Source of the DNA: Bacillota bacterium
Lineage (GTDB): Bacteria > Bacillota > Clostridia > Lachnospirales > Lachnospiraceae
Direction of reading: 5' to 3'
DNA: 39,403 nucleotides
Assembly (NCBI GenBank): GCA_023458035.1
Contig: JAEXAX010000013.1
Span: forward strand, 1 to 39,403
Below the pieces are notes generated by a model that was not told the origin of the DNA, did not search any database, and saw only the letters and a program-made list of their open reading frames with translations. Shown piece by piece: positions 32,635 to 39,403 of the stretch. The position numbers and the translations under genes are program-made. The stretch's first letter is position 1. The number at the start of each line of letters is the position of its first letter.

Positions 32635-35061
32635 TCATTTATTCCAGGTATCTGTGATCAACTCCATTAGTCCATCCAGATCAGCTTCAGCTGCCATCAG
32701 ACAATGCGCAAACAGTCCTTTGGCTGTTTCAGCCGTCTGCTCGCCGATACAAAAACCGGTCAGCCTTTGCAGCAGCTCCGCGCCAAAAAGCGCCCGCATG
32801 CCTCTGACTGTCGAAGAGCTGGTCAGCACAACAGCATCGATGCGGCCGTTCGCAGCCTGCTCCTGTAGGAACGTATGCGGCTGTGTGGCTACTGTCGTCC
32901 GATAGGTTGCCCACTCGGTCACATGAATATCCGTCCTGTTCATCAAACTGCGGCTCAGTCCTGACCCGCGCTGTTTTGCCCCGGCCAACAAGACTGCGGC
33001 ACCGGGCGCCAATATCCCTGCCAGTTCTTCTCCGAGACTCTGACCATTGCTGCGAACTGCCACCAGGTCGGCTCTTACACCCAGGCCGTTCTGCAGCGCT
33101 GCGGCTGTCCCCCGTCCGGTCACTGCAATCCGGCAACCGGACAGTGCTCTGCTGTCCAGTCCGCAGACCGCCAAGGCTTCCGCTAAATAATAAACCGCTG
33201 ACGGACTTGTCAGCACCAGCCAATCATGACCAGCCAGCCATTCGCGATAGCGTTCCTTATTTGCTGTATCGATCAGACTCTCGGTACAAATCGCTTCAAT
33301 CTCATATACCGCAGCCCCCAAGGCCCGCAACCGCTCTGTTAAACTCGAGGCCGCCTGTCGCGGACGGCTGACAGCCAGGGTCTTGCCGGCTAAAGGCAGG
33401 GGCCGATACCACTCTAATCCGGTGAGATCTGCGATATCTCCCACCACAAACAGCCCGGGTGTTTTATCTCCCGAATAAGCAGCCACCGCATCTGCAATAT
33501 TATCCAGCTTTCCACTGATGCGGCAGGCCCGGGCTGTTGTTCCCCGAATCAACAATGCCGCGGCTGTAGCACCATTTTTTCCATATTTCAGTAAAGCTCC
33601 GACGATTTGCGGAATGGCCGTAACCGCCATATAAAATACCAAGGTTCCGTCTAAAGCGGCATAAACCTGCCACCGGCTGTTCTCCATTTCTCCGTTCTGT
33701 AAATGACCGGTAATCAGATGAACGGCGTTTGCCTTACCGCGAAAGGTCACCGGCATGCCTGCATAAGCCGGAACGCTGAGCCCGGCAGTAACACCGGGAA
33801 TTACGGCAAAGGTCAGGCCGTTTTGTACCAGTGCCTCTGCCTCTTCACCGCCCCTTCCAAACAAGAACGGATCTCCGCCCTTTAAACGGACAACCCGACT
33901 GTGCAGCTTTGCCGTATCCACCAGCAACCGATTCAACTCAGCTTGGTCAACGCTATGTGCCCCCATTCGTTTTCCGACATGAATGAGTTCAGCCTGCATA
34001 GGCAGATATTGCAAGACCTCCGGCTCGACCAGACTGTCATACAAAACCGCGTCCGCCTGCTTTAAAGCCTCTCTTCCGGCCACTGTTAATAACCCTCCGG
34101 CGCCCGGTCCGGCCCCGACCAGACTGACCAGATCCTGACCGGCTCGTAAACGTTCTGCCAGTCTTTTCGCCAACCGCTCTGCCTGGTCCGCTGTCACTGC
34201 CTCACCAATGACGGCTGCCTTCCGATAAACCCCCTGCTCCGGCAGACAGTATAAGCCTTCCAGTCGAATCCTGGTCTCATCCAGCCAAACCGCATGACCG
34301 GCGATCGGCTGATGGCAGCCGCCTTCCAGTGTCCGGATCAATGTGCGCTCTGCCATCGCCAATATCTCTGTCCGTTCATCATTCAACTGCCTCATCCGGT
34401 TTTGGTGCTCTGCGTCCTGCATCCATTCACGACACGCCTGCACGGCAATAATACCTTGACCGGCAGCAGGCAATATCTCCGCACTTAAAAAATAACGAGA
34501 AATCCGTTCCTCCAGTCCCAATCGCTTCAAACCGGCGGCAGCCAGCACCAACGCACCATACTCGCCATTGTCCAGCTTTTTTAACCGGGTCGGAACATTG
34601 CCTCGGATCGGCTCACAGTGAATCTCGGGATATAACCGTTTCAGCTGTTCCGCTCTCCGTCTGCCGCTGCAGCCAACCGGCTTGCTCATATCCCATTTTG
34701 TAACACCCTGCGGCAAAACCAGTACATCCGAAGCGTCTTCCCGCGGCAGATAGGCCACGATCGGAAACTGCTCATCCTCCGCCGCTTCCATATCCTTCAA
34801 GCTATGCACCGCCAGATCAATCAGTCCGTTCCGCATGTCCTCCAGCAACTCACCGATAAAGGCGCCCTTTCCGCCGAAGCTTTCCAGCGGCCGATCAAGC
34901 AGACGATCCCCCACGGTCTTCCTGGTCAATAACACAGTCGGCACATCTTCCAGTCTTTCCATCACCAACTCACTCTGTCTGATCGCCAACGCACTGTCAC
35001 GACTGCCGATCCTGATCGGTTCGGACTGACCGGCTGTTTGAATCTGTTCTGCTCTATCCAT
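32635..35061 (-). CDS. Trifunctional HemC-CobA-HemD fusion
   Basis: The 808-residue protein joins three consecutive steps. Residues 1 to about 300 are hydroxymethylbilane synthase: IRIGSRDSALAIRQSELV, the catalytic Asp in DLAVHSLKDM (about 85) and the dipyrromethane cofactor Cys in EGGCHQPIAGHA (about 248). Residues 306-550 are uroporphyrinogen-III C-methyltransferase: SLVGAGPGAGGLLTVAG, VVRLKGGDPFLFGRGGEEAE and VIPGVTAGLSVPAYAGMP. Residues 555-808 are uroporphyrinogen-III synthase, more divergent as usual, with KTLAVSRPRQAASSLTERL, VLTSPSAVYYL and VVLTSSSTVRGM. All three end in frame with no stop. ATG at 35061 follows GGGGGAAG and overlaps the preceding gene by 8 bases. Confidence 0.93.
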   Translation of the reverse strand: MDRAEQIQTAGQSEPIRIGSRDSALAIRQSELVMERLEDVPTVLLTRKTVGDRLLDRPLESFGGKGAFIGELLEDMRNGLIDLAVHSLKDMEAAEDEQFPIVAYLPREDASDVLVLPQGVTKWDMSKPVGCSGRRRAEQLKRLYPEIHCEPIRGNVPTRLKKLDNGEYGALVLAAAGLKRLGLEERISRYFLSAEILPAAGQGIIAVQACREWMQDAEHQNRMRQLNDERTEILAMAERTLIRTLEGGCHQPIAGHAVWLDETRIRLEGLYCLPEQGVYRKAAVIGEAVTADQAERLAKRLAERLRAGQDLVSLVGAGPGAGGLLTVAGREALKQADAVLYDSLVEPEVLQYLPMQAELIHVGKRMGAHSVDQAELNRLLVDTAKLHSRVVRLKGGDPFLFGRGGEEAEALVQNGLTFAVIPGVTAGLSVPAYAGMPVTFRGKANAVHLITGHLQNGEMENSRWQVYAALDGTLVFYMAVTAIPQIVGALLKYGKNGATAAALLIRGTTARACRISGKLDNIADAVAAYSGDKTPGLFVVGDIADLTGLEWYRPLPLAGKTLAVSRPRQAASSLTERLRALGAAVYEIEAICTESLIDTANKERYREWLAGHDWLVLTSPSAVYYLAEALAVCGLDSRALSGCRIAVTGRGTAAALQNGLGVRADLVAVRSNGQSLGEELAGILAPGAAVLLAGAKQRGSGLSRSLMNRTDIHVTEWATYRTTVATQPHTFLQEQAANGRIDAVVLTSSSTVRGMRALFGAELLQRLTGFCIGEQTAETAKGLFAHCLMAAEADLDGLMELITDTWNK

Positions 35062-35575
35062 TTCTTCCCCCATCCTGTTCTGAACCGTTTTGATGCGTAC
35101 CCTTCTTTTTTAACGGCATTTCTTCCTGCAGCGCTGCTCTGACTGTGCGAGCCGCTTTCGCCGCCAAGCGATGATTCTGTCCTGATGTGGAAATCCCCGC
35201 GACGATATTCTCTGTCACGGCCACCGCCGGAAAGTAAAAATCACACTCCGCCGGGCAGTCGCAGACATTCACCGTAACACCCTGATTCCGACAATGTTGA
35301 TATACAGCATGATTCAATTCCCGCTGATCGGTGGCTGCCAGTACCAGACGGTACTGTTTTATTCGCAAATCACCGATTTTGTCCGGCCGCAGGGTTTGTT
35401 GACGAATGTCGATCGGAAGCTGACATAGTTCCTCCGTGATCGTTTCCGCCACCACCTCAACAGCCGCACCAAACAACAACAGGCTGTGAATCCGTCTCGC
35501 TGCAATCCGGCCGCCACCGATCACCAGCACAGGCTGTGCCTGTAGATCAACAAACATCGGAAAAAAATGTGTCAT
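35054..35575 (-). CDS. Precorrin-2 dehydrogenase (SirC / CysG N-terminal type)
   Basis: The 173-residue protein oxidises precorrin-2 to sirohydrochlorin with NAD. The N-terminal Rossmann motif is QPVLVIGGGRIAARRIHSLL (residues 14-33, with GGGxxA), and VVAETI, LVLAATDQRELNHAVYQHC and VNVCDCPAECDFYFPAVAV follow, all typical. The C-terminal helical segment ISTSGQNHRLAAKAARTVR is present. The tail is short and polar. Its ATG overlaps the hemA stop codon as ATGA. Chelatase activity, found in some family members, is not needed here because cbiK is adjacent. Confidence 0.93.
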   Translation of the reverse strand: MTHFFPMFVDLQAQPVLVIGGGRIAARRIHSLLLFGAAVEVVAETITEELCQLPIDIRQQTLRPDKIGDLRIKQYRLVLAATDQRELNHAVYQHCRNQGVTVNVCDCPAECDFYFPAVAVTENIVAGISTSGQNHRLAAKAARTVRAALQEEMPLKKKGTHQNGSEQDGGRNG

Positions 35576-36819
35576 TGCTTACCTTCCTCATCCTGACTGT
35601 AAATAGCCTGCATGGTCTGTAACAGTGTCTCAAAATCCTCTTGCCGATAACGTTTTTGCAGAGAAAACAGAAGCCTTTCCATGGCTTTACCGATGCTTTG
35701 CCGCATCAACTGTCGAACCTTCTGCCATTGCTCGTCGTCCAAATCGACGCTTTGGCCGCCGGAGCGTCGGGCGACATCTCGAAAAAACGAGTCCCGCAGA
35801 CCGAGGATCAGCGGCGCCAGATCATTAGCCGCATAGGTGGTTTGAAAATCCGTTGCCGCCGCGTAAACCTGTTCCTCCAGTCGCTCGGCAAAGCTGTGGC
35901 GAATGCTCTCCGCCCCCTCACCGATATCATCCAGATCAAATCTTTGAATACCGTCCAATCGATCAATCTCCGGATCTATATCCCGCGGCAATGCCAAATC
36001 CAGATAAATCTGTTCTGCCGGCAGGGCAAGCTCACACAGTCTGTCCGCCATAATCGTCAGATTCGGACTGGCTGTGGCCGATACGACCAGGTCGCAATCC
36101 GGTATCTGCCGGTAACGGTTCTCGTATTCAATGACCCGAACCCCCTTGGCCAACCTGACTTCACCCTTTCGATACTGTCTGACAGTCACCCAAACCTCAG
36201 CGCCGGCAGTCAACGCCAGTTCCGAAGCCAGATATCCCATTTCACCGTTTCCGATGACCAAGACACGCCGCCCCCGAAGTGTAAATCCGACCGCTTCCAG
36301 ATGTTCAAATCCGGCCGATACCATGGAACTGTGCCGATGCGGCAGCTGATCAGAGTTCTTGATTTTCTTGCCGAAGTGCACGGCATCCCTAAACAGCAGC
36401 TCCAAGCCGACACTGACCATATGGGCATGACGAGCCAGTGTCAGTGCTGATTTCAACTGGGTCAATATCTGATCGTCACCCAATACCTGTGACCGCAGAC
36501 CGGCGGCTACCTGCATCAAATGCTGTATCGCCTCCCGATCTTCCCGATACTGCCAAAGCTCGCCGAGCTGCCGGGGCGGCAGTTCCTTATGACGACAAAG
36601 GAGCGCCAACACATCCTCAGCCGTCTGTTTTGGCGCTTTTTCTATCTCTAACCATATTTCTGTGCGATTACAGGTCGAGAGAATGACACAGCCGGTCACG
36701 GTCGGCAATTCTCGGCATAGTCGCCCGAAATCGGCGGCCTGGTGACTCGTCAGGTAAAACGGTTGCCTGGCATCCATCGTCACCGTCCGGTAATCCACAC
36801 CTAACATACATATTTTCAT
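35572..36819 (-). CDS. hemA: Glutamyl-tRNA reductase
   Basis: The 415-residue enzyme reduces glutamyl-tRNA to glutamate-1-semialdehyde, the committed step. The catalytic Cys is residue 50 in ILSTCNRTEIW. GLRSQVLGDDQILTQLKSAL (about 103) and the NADPH fold RRVLVIGNGEMGYLASELAL (about 185) follow. LDLALPRDIDPEI at about 290 and the C-terminal dimerisation helices are present. It is the first gene of the operon, with a 17-base-spaced promoter about 30 bases upstream and a very short leader (about 22 bases). No tetrapyrrole riboswitch was seen. Confidence 0.96.
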   Translation of the reverse strand: MKICMLGVDYRTVTMDARQPFYLTSHQAADFGRLCRELPTVTGCVILSTCNRTEIWLEIEKAPKQTAEDVLALLCRHKELPPRQLGELWQYREDREAIQHLMQVAAGLRSQVLGDDQILTQLKSALTLARHAHMVSVGLELLFRDAVHFGKKIKNSDQLPHRHSSMVSAGFEHLEAVGFTLRGRRVLVIGNGEMGYLASELALTAGAEVWVTVRQYRKGEVRLAKGVRVIEYENRYRQIPDCDLVVSATASPNLTIMADRLCELALPAEQIYLDLALPRDIDPEIDRLDGIQRFDLDDIGEGAESIRHSFAERLEEQVYAAATDFQTTYAANDLAPLILGLRDSFFRDVARRSGGQSVDLDDEQWQKVRQLMRQSIGKAMERLLFSLQKRYRQEDFETLLQTMQAIYSQDEEGKQ

Positions 36820-36848
36820 GCTTTTTCCTCACTGTAAAATCCGAAAAC

Positions 36849-36877
36849 ATTGTAGCATTATTTCATTTCATTGACAA
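36849..36877 (-). promoter_or_regulatory. Promoter of the hemA operon
   Basis: TTGTCA, a 17-base spacer and TACAAT on the minus strand. Its -35 is the complement of the plus-strand -35 of cbiK. Confidence 0.75.
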
Positions 36878-36899
36878 GGTATTATGGAAATGATAGACT
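36871..36899 (+). promoter_or_regulatory. Promoter of cbiK
   Basis: A perfect TTGACA, a 17-base spacer and TAGACT on the plus strand. The -35 overlaps that of hemA in the sequence TTGACAA. Confidence 0.6.
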
Positions 36900-36928
36900 T
36901 TTAGAAACACTTGGGAAAGAGGTATAAA

Positions 36929-37732
36929 ATGCAAGTAAAAACAGCCGTTTTAACCGTCAGCTTCGGTACCAGCATCCTGCCGGTCAAGACCCGCATCATC
37001 GATCGGATCGAGCAACGAATCGCAGATGCTTTTCCGGACTTTGACCACTATCATGCCTGGACCAGTAAACTCATCATACGAAAGCTTGCCAAACGGGATC
37101 ATATCCGAATACCGAATGTTACCGAGGCCATGACCGAATTAGCTAAACGAAACTATGACACCCTAATCGTGGTGCCGACTCATATCTCCAATGGTTGCGA
37201 AAACGACTGGATGCAGGAGGATGTTCTGGAGTTCAGCGATCACTTTAAGACCATCATGTTTACCGATCCTTTATTAACAAGCACCGACGACATGGTTTGG
37301 TTGAGCGACCGGCTGCGGGAGCGCTACCGGGCACTTCCGTCCGACACTGCTCTGCTGCTGATGGGTCACGGCACCTCGCATTATATCAATCCGCTCTATG
37401 CCGGCTTTGATTATATGTGTAAGGAACGCGGCTTTGTACAAGCCTATGTCGGCTGCGTGGAGTCCTATCCATATCTGGAGCAGGTTATACCACAGCTGCA
37501 AAAGGCCGGTTATAAAAAGGTTCATCTGCTGCCGCTGATGTTAGTGGCCGGTGTCCATGCCCATGATGATATGGCCGGTAATGAGGCGGATTCTTGGAAG
37601 CAACAGCTGCAAAAAGCCGGCTTTACCGTCACCTATGATCTGGTCGGTCTGGGGGATGATCCAACTATACAGGAATACTTCGTACAACGCATCCATGATA
37701 TTTTATGCGACGATACCGAATGTAAAGTCTGA
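36929..37732 (+). CDS. cbiK: Anaerobic sirohydrochlorin cobaltochelatase
   Basis: The 267-residue chelatase inserts Co2+ into sirohydrochlorin at the start of anaerobic B12 synthesis. It opens KTAVLTVSFGTSILPVKTRI. The two metal-site His residues are in LLMGHGTSHYINP (about 145) and VAGVHAHDDMAG (about 208), the expected spacing for CbiK. No signal peptide is present, which argues for the cytosolic enzyme rather than a periplasmic chelatase. ATG at 36929 has AGAGG 6 bases upstream; the TTG at 36911 is rejected. It is divergent from hemA and 60 bases before xpt. Confidence 0.94.
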   Translation: MQVKTAVLTVSFGTSILPVKTRIIDRIEQRIADAFPDFDHYHAWTSKLIIRKLAKRDHIRIPNVTEAMTELAKRNYDTLIVVPTHISNGCENDWMQEDVLEFSDHFKTIMFTDPLLTSTDDMVWLSDRLRERYRALPSDTALLLMGHGTSHYINPLYAGFDYMCKERGFVQAYVGCVESYPYLEQVIPQLQKAGYKKVHLLPLMLVAGVHAHDDMAGNEADSWKQQLQKAGFTVTYDLVGLGDDPTIQEYFVQRIHDILCDDTECKV

Positions 37733-37792
37733 TGCCCCCGGCAACAAATATTTAACATAACAATGAGCGAGAAAATTTGAAGGAGAAAAACG

Positions 37793-38365
37793 ATGGAATT
37801 ATTGAAGGAGCGCATACTTAAGGATGGCAATGTCAAACCGGGAAACATTTTAAAAGTGGACAGCTTTCTGAATCATCAGATGGATATTGATCTGCTCAAC
37901 GAGATCGGCAAAGAATTCAAACGTATCTTTACCGGTGAAGAGATTACCAAGATCCTCACCATCGAAGCTTCCGGTATCGGCATCGCCTGTATTGTAGCAC
38001 AGTATTTCAATGTTCCGGTGGTTTTTGCCAAAAAGGCAAAGAGCCTGAATCTAGACGGCGAAATGTATACCTCAAAGGTCATCTCCTATACCCACCAGCG
38101 CGAATATGACGTTATCGTTTCCAAGAAGTTTTTGTCCTCCGATGATCATGTCCTGCTGATCGATGACTTTTTAGCCAACGGCTGTGCCATGGTCAGCCTG
38201 ATCGAAATCGTGCAGAAATCCGGAGCCACCATTGCCGGAGCCGGTATCGTCATTGAAAAAGGCTTCCAGGAAGGCGGTAACCGTATCAAAGAAATGGGTG
38301 TGCGTCTGGAATCCCTGGCTGTCATCGACTCTATGGAAAATTGTCAGCTGACCTTTAGAGAATAG
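37793..38365 (+). CDS. xpt: Xanthine phosphoribosyltransferase
   Basis: The 190-residue enzyme salvages xanthine to XMP. The PRPP-binding loop is VLLIDDFLANGCAM (about residues 122-135), and the family markers MELLKERILKDG, SFLNHQMD and TIEASGI are present. AAGGAG lies just before the ATG. The gap to cbiK is only 60 bases and holds no purine riboswitch, which is often found before xpt in Firmicutes. It is probably cotranscribed with cbiK, although no functional link is known. Confidence 0.95.
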   Translation: MELLKERILKDGNVKPGNILKVDSFLNHQMDIDLLNEIGKEFKRIFTGEEITKILTIEASGIGIACIVAQYFNVPVVFAKKAKSLNLDGEMYTSKVISYTHQREYDVIVSKKFLSSDDHVLLIDDFLANGCAMVSLIEIVQKSGATIAGAGIVIEKGFQEGGNRIKEMGVRLESLAVIDSMENCQLTFRE

Positions 38366-38390
38366 GCATATGAACATAAATAATAATGAA

Positions 38391-38430
38391 GAAGTCCGTT
38401 GATCGGAAAACGTTTCTTCCGGTCAGGACT
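38391..38430 (+). terminator. Imperfect hairpin after xpt
   Basis: AAGTCC and GGACTT flank a second paired block (GATCGG with CCGGTC). Only ATT follows, so it is a weak terminator. Confidence 0.4.
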
Positions 38431-38469
38431 TATTCCTGCACAAATTTTCCACAAGCTGCCGTTTTTCAC

Positions 38470-38498
38470 TTGACAAGCTGCTCCATTTCTCATATACT
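38470..38498 (+). promoter_or_regulatory. Promoter of the tRNA-Leu gene
   Basis: TTGACA, a 17-base spacer and TATACT, ending 14 bases before the tRNA. Confidence 0.8.
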
Positions 38499-38512
38499 TA
38501 TAAAGTGCTTTT

Positions 38513-38595
38513 GCCGGCGTGTCGGAATGGCAGACGAGGCAGACTCAAAATCTGTTGTGGGCAACCACGTATGGGTTCAAGTCCCATTGCCGGCA
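38513..38595 (+). tRNA. tRNA-Leu (anticodon CAA)
   Basis: The 83-base gene folds as a class II tRNA. The acceptor stem is GCCGGCG with TGCCGGC and discriminator A. The anticodon stem GCAGA/TCTGT closes the loop CTCAAAA, giving anticodon CAA for UUG codons. The variable arm is long (GTGGGCAACCACG region), and the T arm is ATGGG-TTCAAGT-CCCAT. The 3' CCA is not encoded. Confidence 0.95.
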
Positions 38596-38602
38596 GGACG
38601 AG

Positions 38603-38637
38603 AAAGACCGTTACTTTACCGTAGCGGTCTTTTTTTT
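38603..38637 (+). terminator. Terminator of the tRNA gene
   Basis: AGACCGTTAC pairs with GTAGCGGTCT (one G-U) around a 6-base loop, followed by eight T. Confidence 0.9.
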
Positions 38638-38671
38638 GTAGCGTTAAGCCCACGTTTTGTCCAATAGCCCC

Positions 38672-38702
38672 CAAAAAGGGGACTGCCGATTTCGGCAGTC
38701 CC
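38672..38702 (-). terminator. Terminator of the Cna-B surface protein gene
   Basis: On the minus strand GGGACTGCCG and CGGCAGTCCC form a 10-bp stem with a 4-base loop, followed by CTTTTT. It begins about 60 bases past the stop codon. Confidence 0.85.
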
Positions 38703-38761
38703 TCCGTAGAACAATTTCGATTTTCACTGCAGTTTCTGTTTATGACAGATGCACTGATTCC

Positions 38762-39403
38762 TTATCTTGGATAGCCTGATCTTTTTTTGAAGAATCCCAG
38801 TGTCAGGCTTAAAGCCAGGCCGGACAGCGCCAACAGCGCTGCGTAGCCCTGTACATTTGAACCATCTCCCGTTTTTGGCGTCTTCGGAGCCGGCGGAATA
38901 ATGATTTTTTTGTTTGTCACCACAAAGCCTCTCTGCATATCGCCTGTGATTACTGTCGTATATCCGCTGACGGCTGCCTCACTGATCGTATACTTGATCT
39001 TATGTCCGTCGGCGCTGTCGTACTTCGCCAGCCTGGTAAACGTATGCTTCCAGCCGTTTCCTGCATTCAGCTTCACCGTTTCCTTGATAACACCGTCTGC
39101 CAGCAGATTGATCGTCACCGCTTCAGCCGGTGCGCCGACCCATCTCTTCTCTACCGGGATCTCGATGGTTTCCTTGTTGGTATTGGTGATCGTATAACCG
39201 TTTTGATCTCCGCTGATTTTGCTGTCGTAGTTTTCAATCTCGATCTCTCTGACTGTATAGACGATCTCCACTCCGTCCTTATACTTGTCGATGTCGGCAA
39301 AGGTATGCTGCCAGTTGTTTCCGGCATTTAATACCGCATCTGTTACCTTCACACCGTCTGCCAGCAGCTCCACCGTCACGCTTTCCTTAGCCGGGCCGAC
39401 CCA
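38762..39403 (-). CDS. Cell-wall-anchored Cna-B repeat protein, 3' part
   Basis: The reading frame continues off the right edge, so only the last 213 residues are seen. There are parts of two or more Cna-B collagen-adhesin-type repeats. KRWVGAPAEAVTINLLADG and the edge copy WVGPAKESVTVELLADG are matching repeat starts. Each repeat continues with LNAGNGWKHTF or LNAGNNWQHTF, YTISEAAV or YTVREIEI, and ends VVTNK or TITNTNK, the Lys/Glu/Asn pattern of intramolecular isopeptide bonds. The C terminus has a sortase signal, TPKTGDG, a hydrophobic span and the basic tail KKRSGYPR. The first position is Thr, not the usual Leu. Signal peptide and binding domain lie outside the window. Confidence 0.9.
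   Translation of the reverse strand, partial: WVGPAKESVTVELLADGVKVTDAVLNAGNNWQHTFADIDKYKDGVEIVYTVREIEIENYDSKISGDQNGYTITNTNKETIEIPVEKRWVGAPAEAVTINLLADGVIKETVKLNAGNGWKHTFTRLAKYDSADGHKIKYTISEAAVSGYTTVITGDMQRGFVVTNKKIIIPPAPKTPKTGDGSNVQGYAALLALSGLALSLTLGFFKKRSGYPR

Noticed and set aside
35054..35073. ATG at 35073 as start of the HemC-CobA-HemD gene
   Set aside because: There is no spaced ribosome binding site; the ATG at 35061 follows GGGGGAAG.
37733..37792. Purine riboswitch before xpt
   Set aside because: The gap is only 60 bases and lacks the three-way junction sequences of purine aptamers.
38386..38667. Plus-strand open frame across the tRNA
   Set aside because: It runs through the tRNA-Leu and its terminator, so it is not a protein gene.
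1..39403. Mobile elements, CRISPR arrays, prophage or toxin-antitoxin modules
   Set aside because: No transposase, integrase, phage structural or Cas-like product and no regularly spaced repeat array was seen.

Overview
The window reads as chromosomal core DNA of an obligately anaerobic, low-to-mid GC member of the Clostridia, most like the Lachnospiraceae. This rests on the fused IspH-ribosomal protein S1 gene, the single-domain superoxide reductase, the split sodium-pumping biotin decarboxylase cluster, the anaerobic cobaltochelatase CbiK and a surface protein with a sortase signal. No phage, insertion sequence, CRISPR array or rRNA is visible. The lineage is inferred from gene content and was not tested by search.

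Layout. Positions 1-1450 hold two unrecognised small membrane or secreted proteins, a candidate structured leader RNA with its own promoter and terminator, and a Dabb-family protein. A plus-strand FemX-like ligase (1727-2959) converges on a minus-strand pair, an isoprenylcysteine methyltransferase-family protein and leucyl aminopeptidase. Next come superoxide reductase, then carA-carB-phosphodiesterase-UMF1 transporter (5804-12708, read right to left). The operon FAD oxidoreductase-cmk-ispH/rpsA spans 12802-16761. A five-gene biotin-dependent decarboxylase operon spans 16868-22102. The operon cls-phosphoesterase-scpA-scpB spans 22254-26004. rpsU and alaS follow as single units with their own promoters. 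Positions 29106-36819 are a tetrapyrrole operon in the order hemA, precorrin-2 dehydrogenase, hemC/cobA/hemD fusion, hemB, hemL, metallo-hydrolase, rnhA. It is divergent from cbiK-xpt. A tRNA-Leu(CAA) and the 3' end of a Cna-B surface adhesin close the window.

How the genes work together. The hem operon plus cbiK encodes every activity from glutamyl-tRNA to cobalt-sirohydrochlorin in about 8 kb. The two promoters driving it share one -35 sequence, so this is an early corrinoid/siroheme module. The decarboxylase operon carries two different carboxyltransferases, one biotin carrier and one sodium-translocating beta subunit, so carboxyl groups could pass between acyl-CoA and keto-acid substrates or drive Na+ export. 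Its promoter lies inside the preceding terminator region with a cre-like palindrome downstream. Several other promoters here are also nested in terminators. The items most worth a second look are the trifunctional HemC-CobA-HemD protein, the two-carboxyltransferase decarboxylase operon and the unidentified leader RNA at 468-606.
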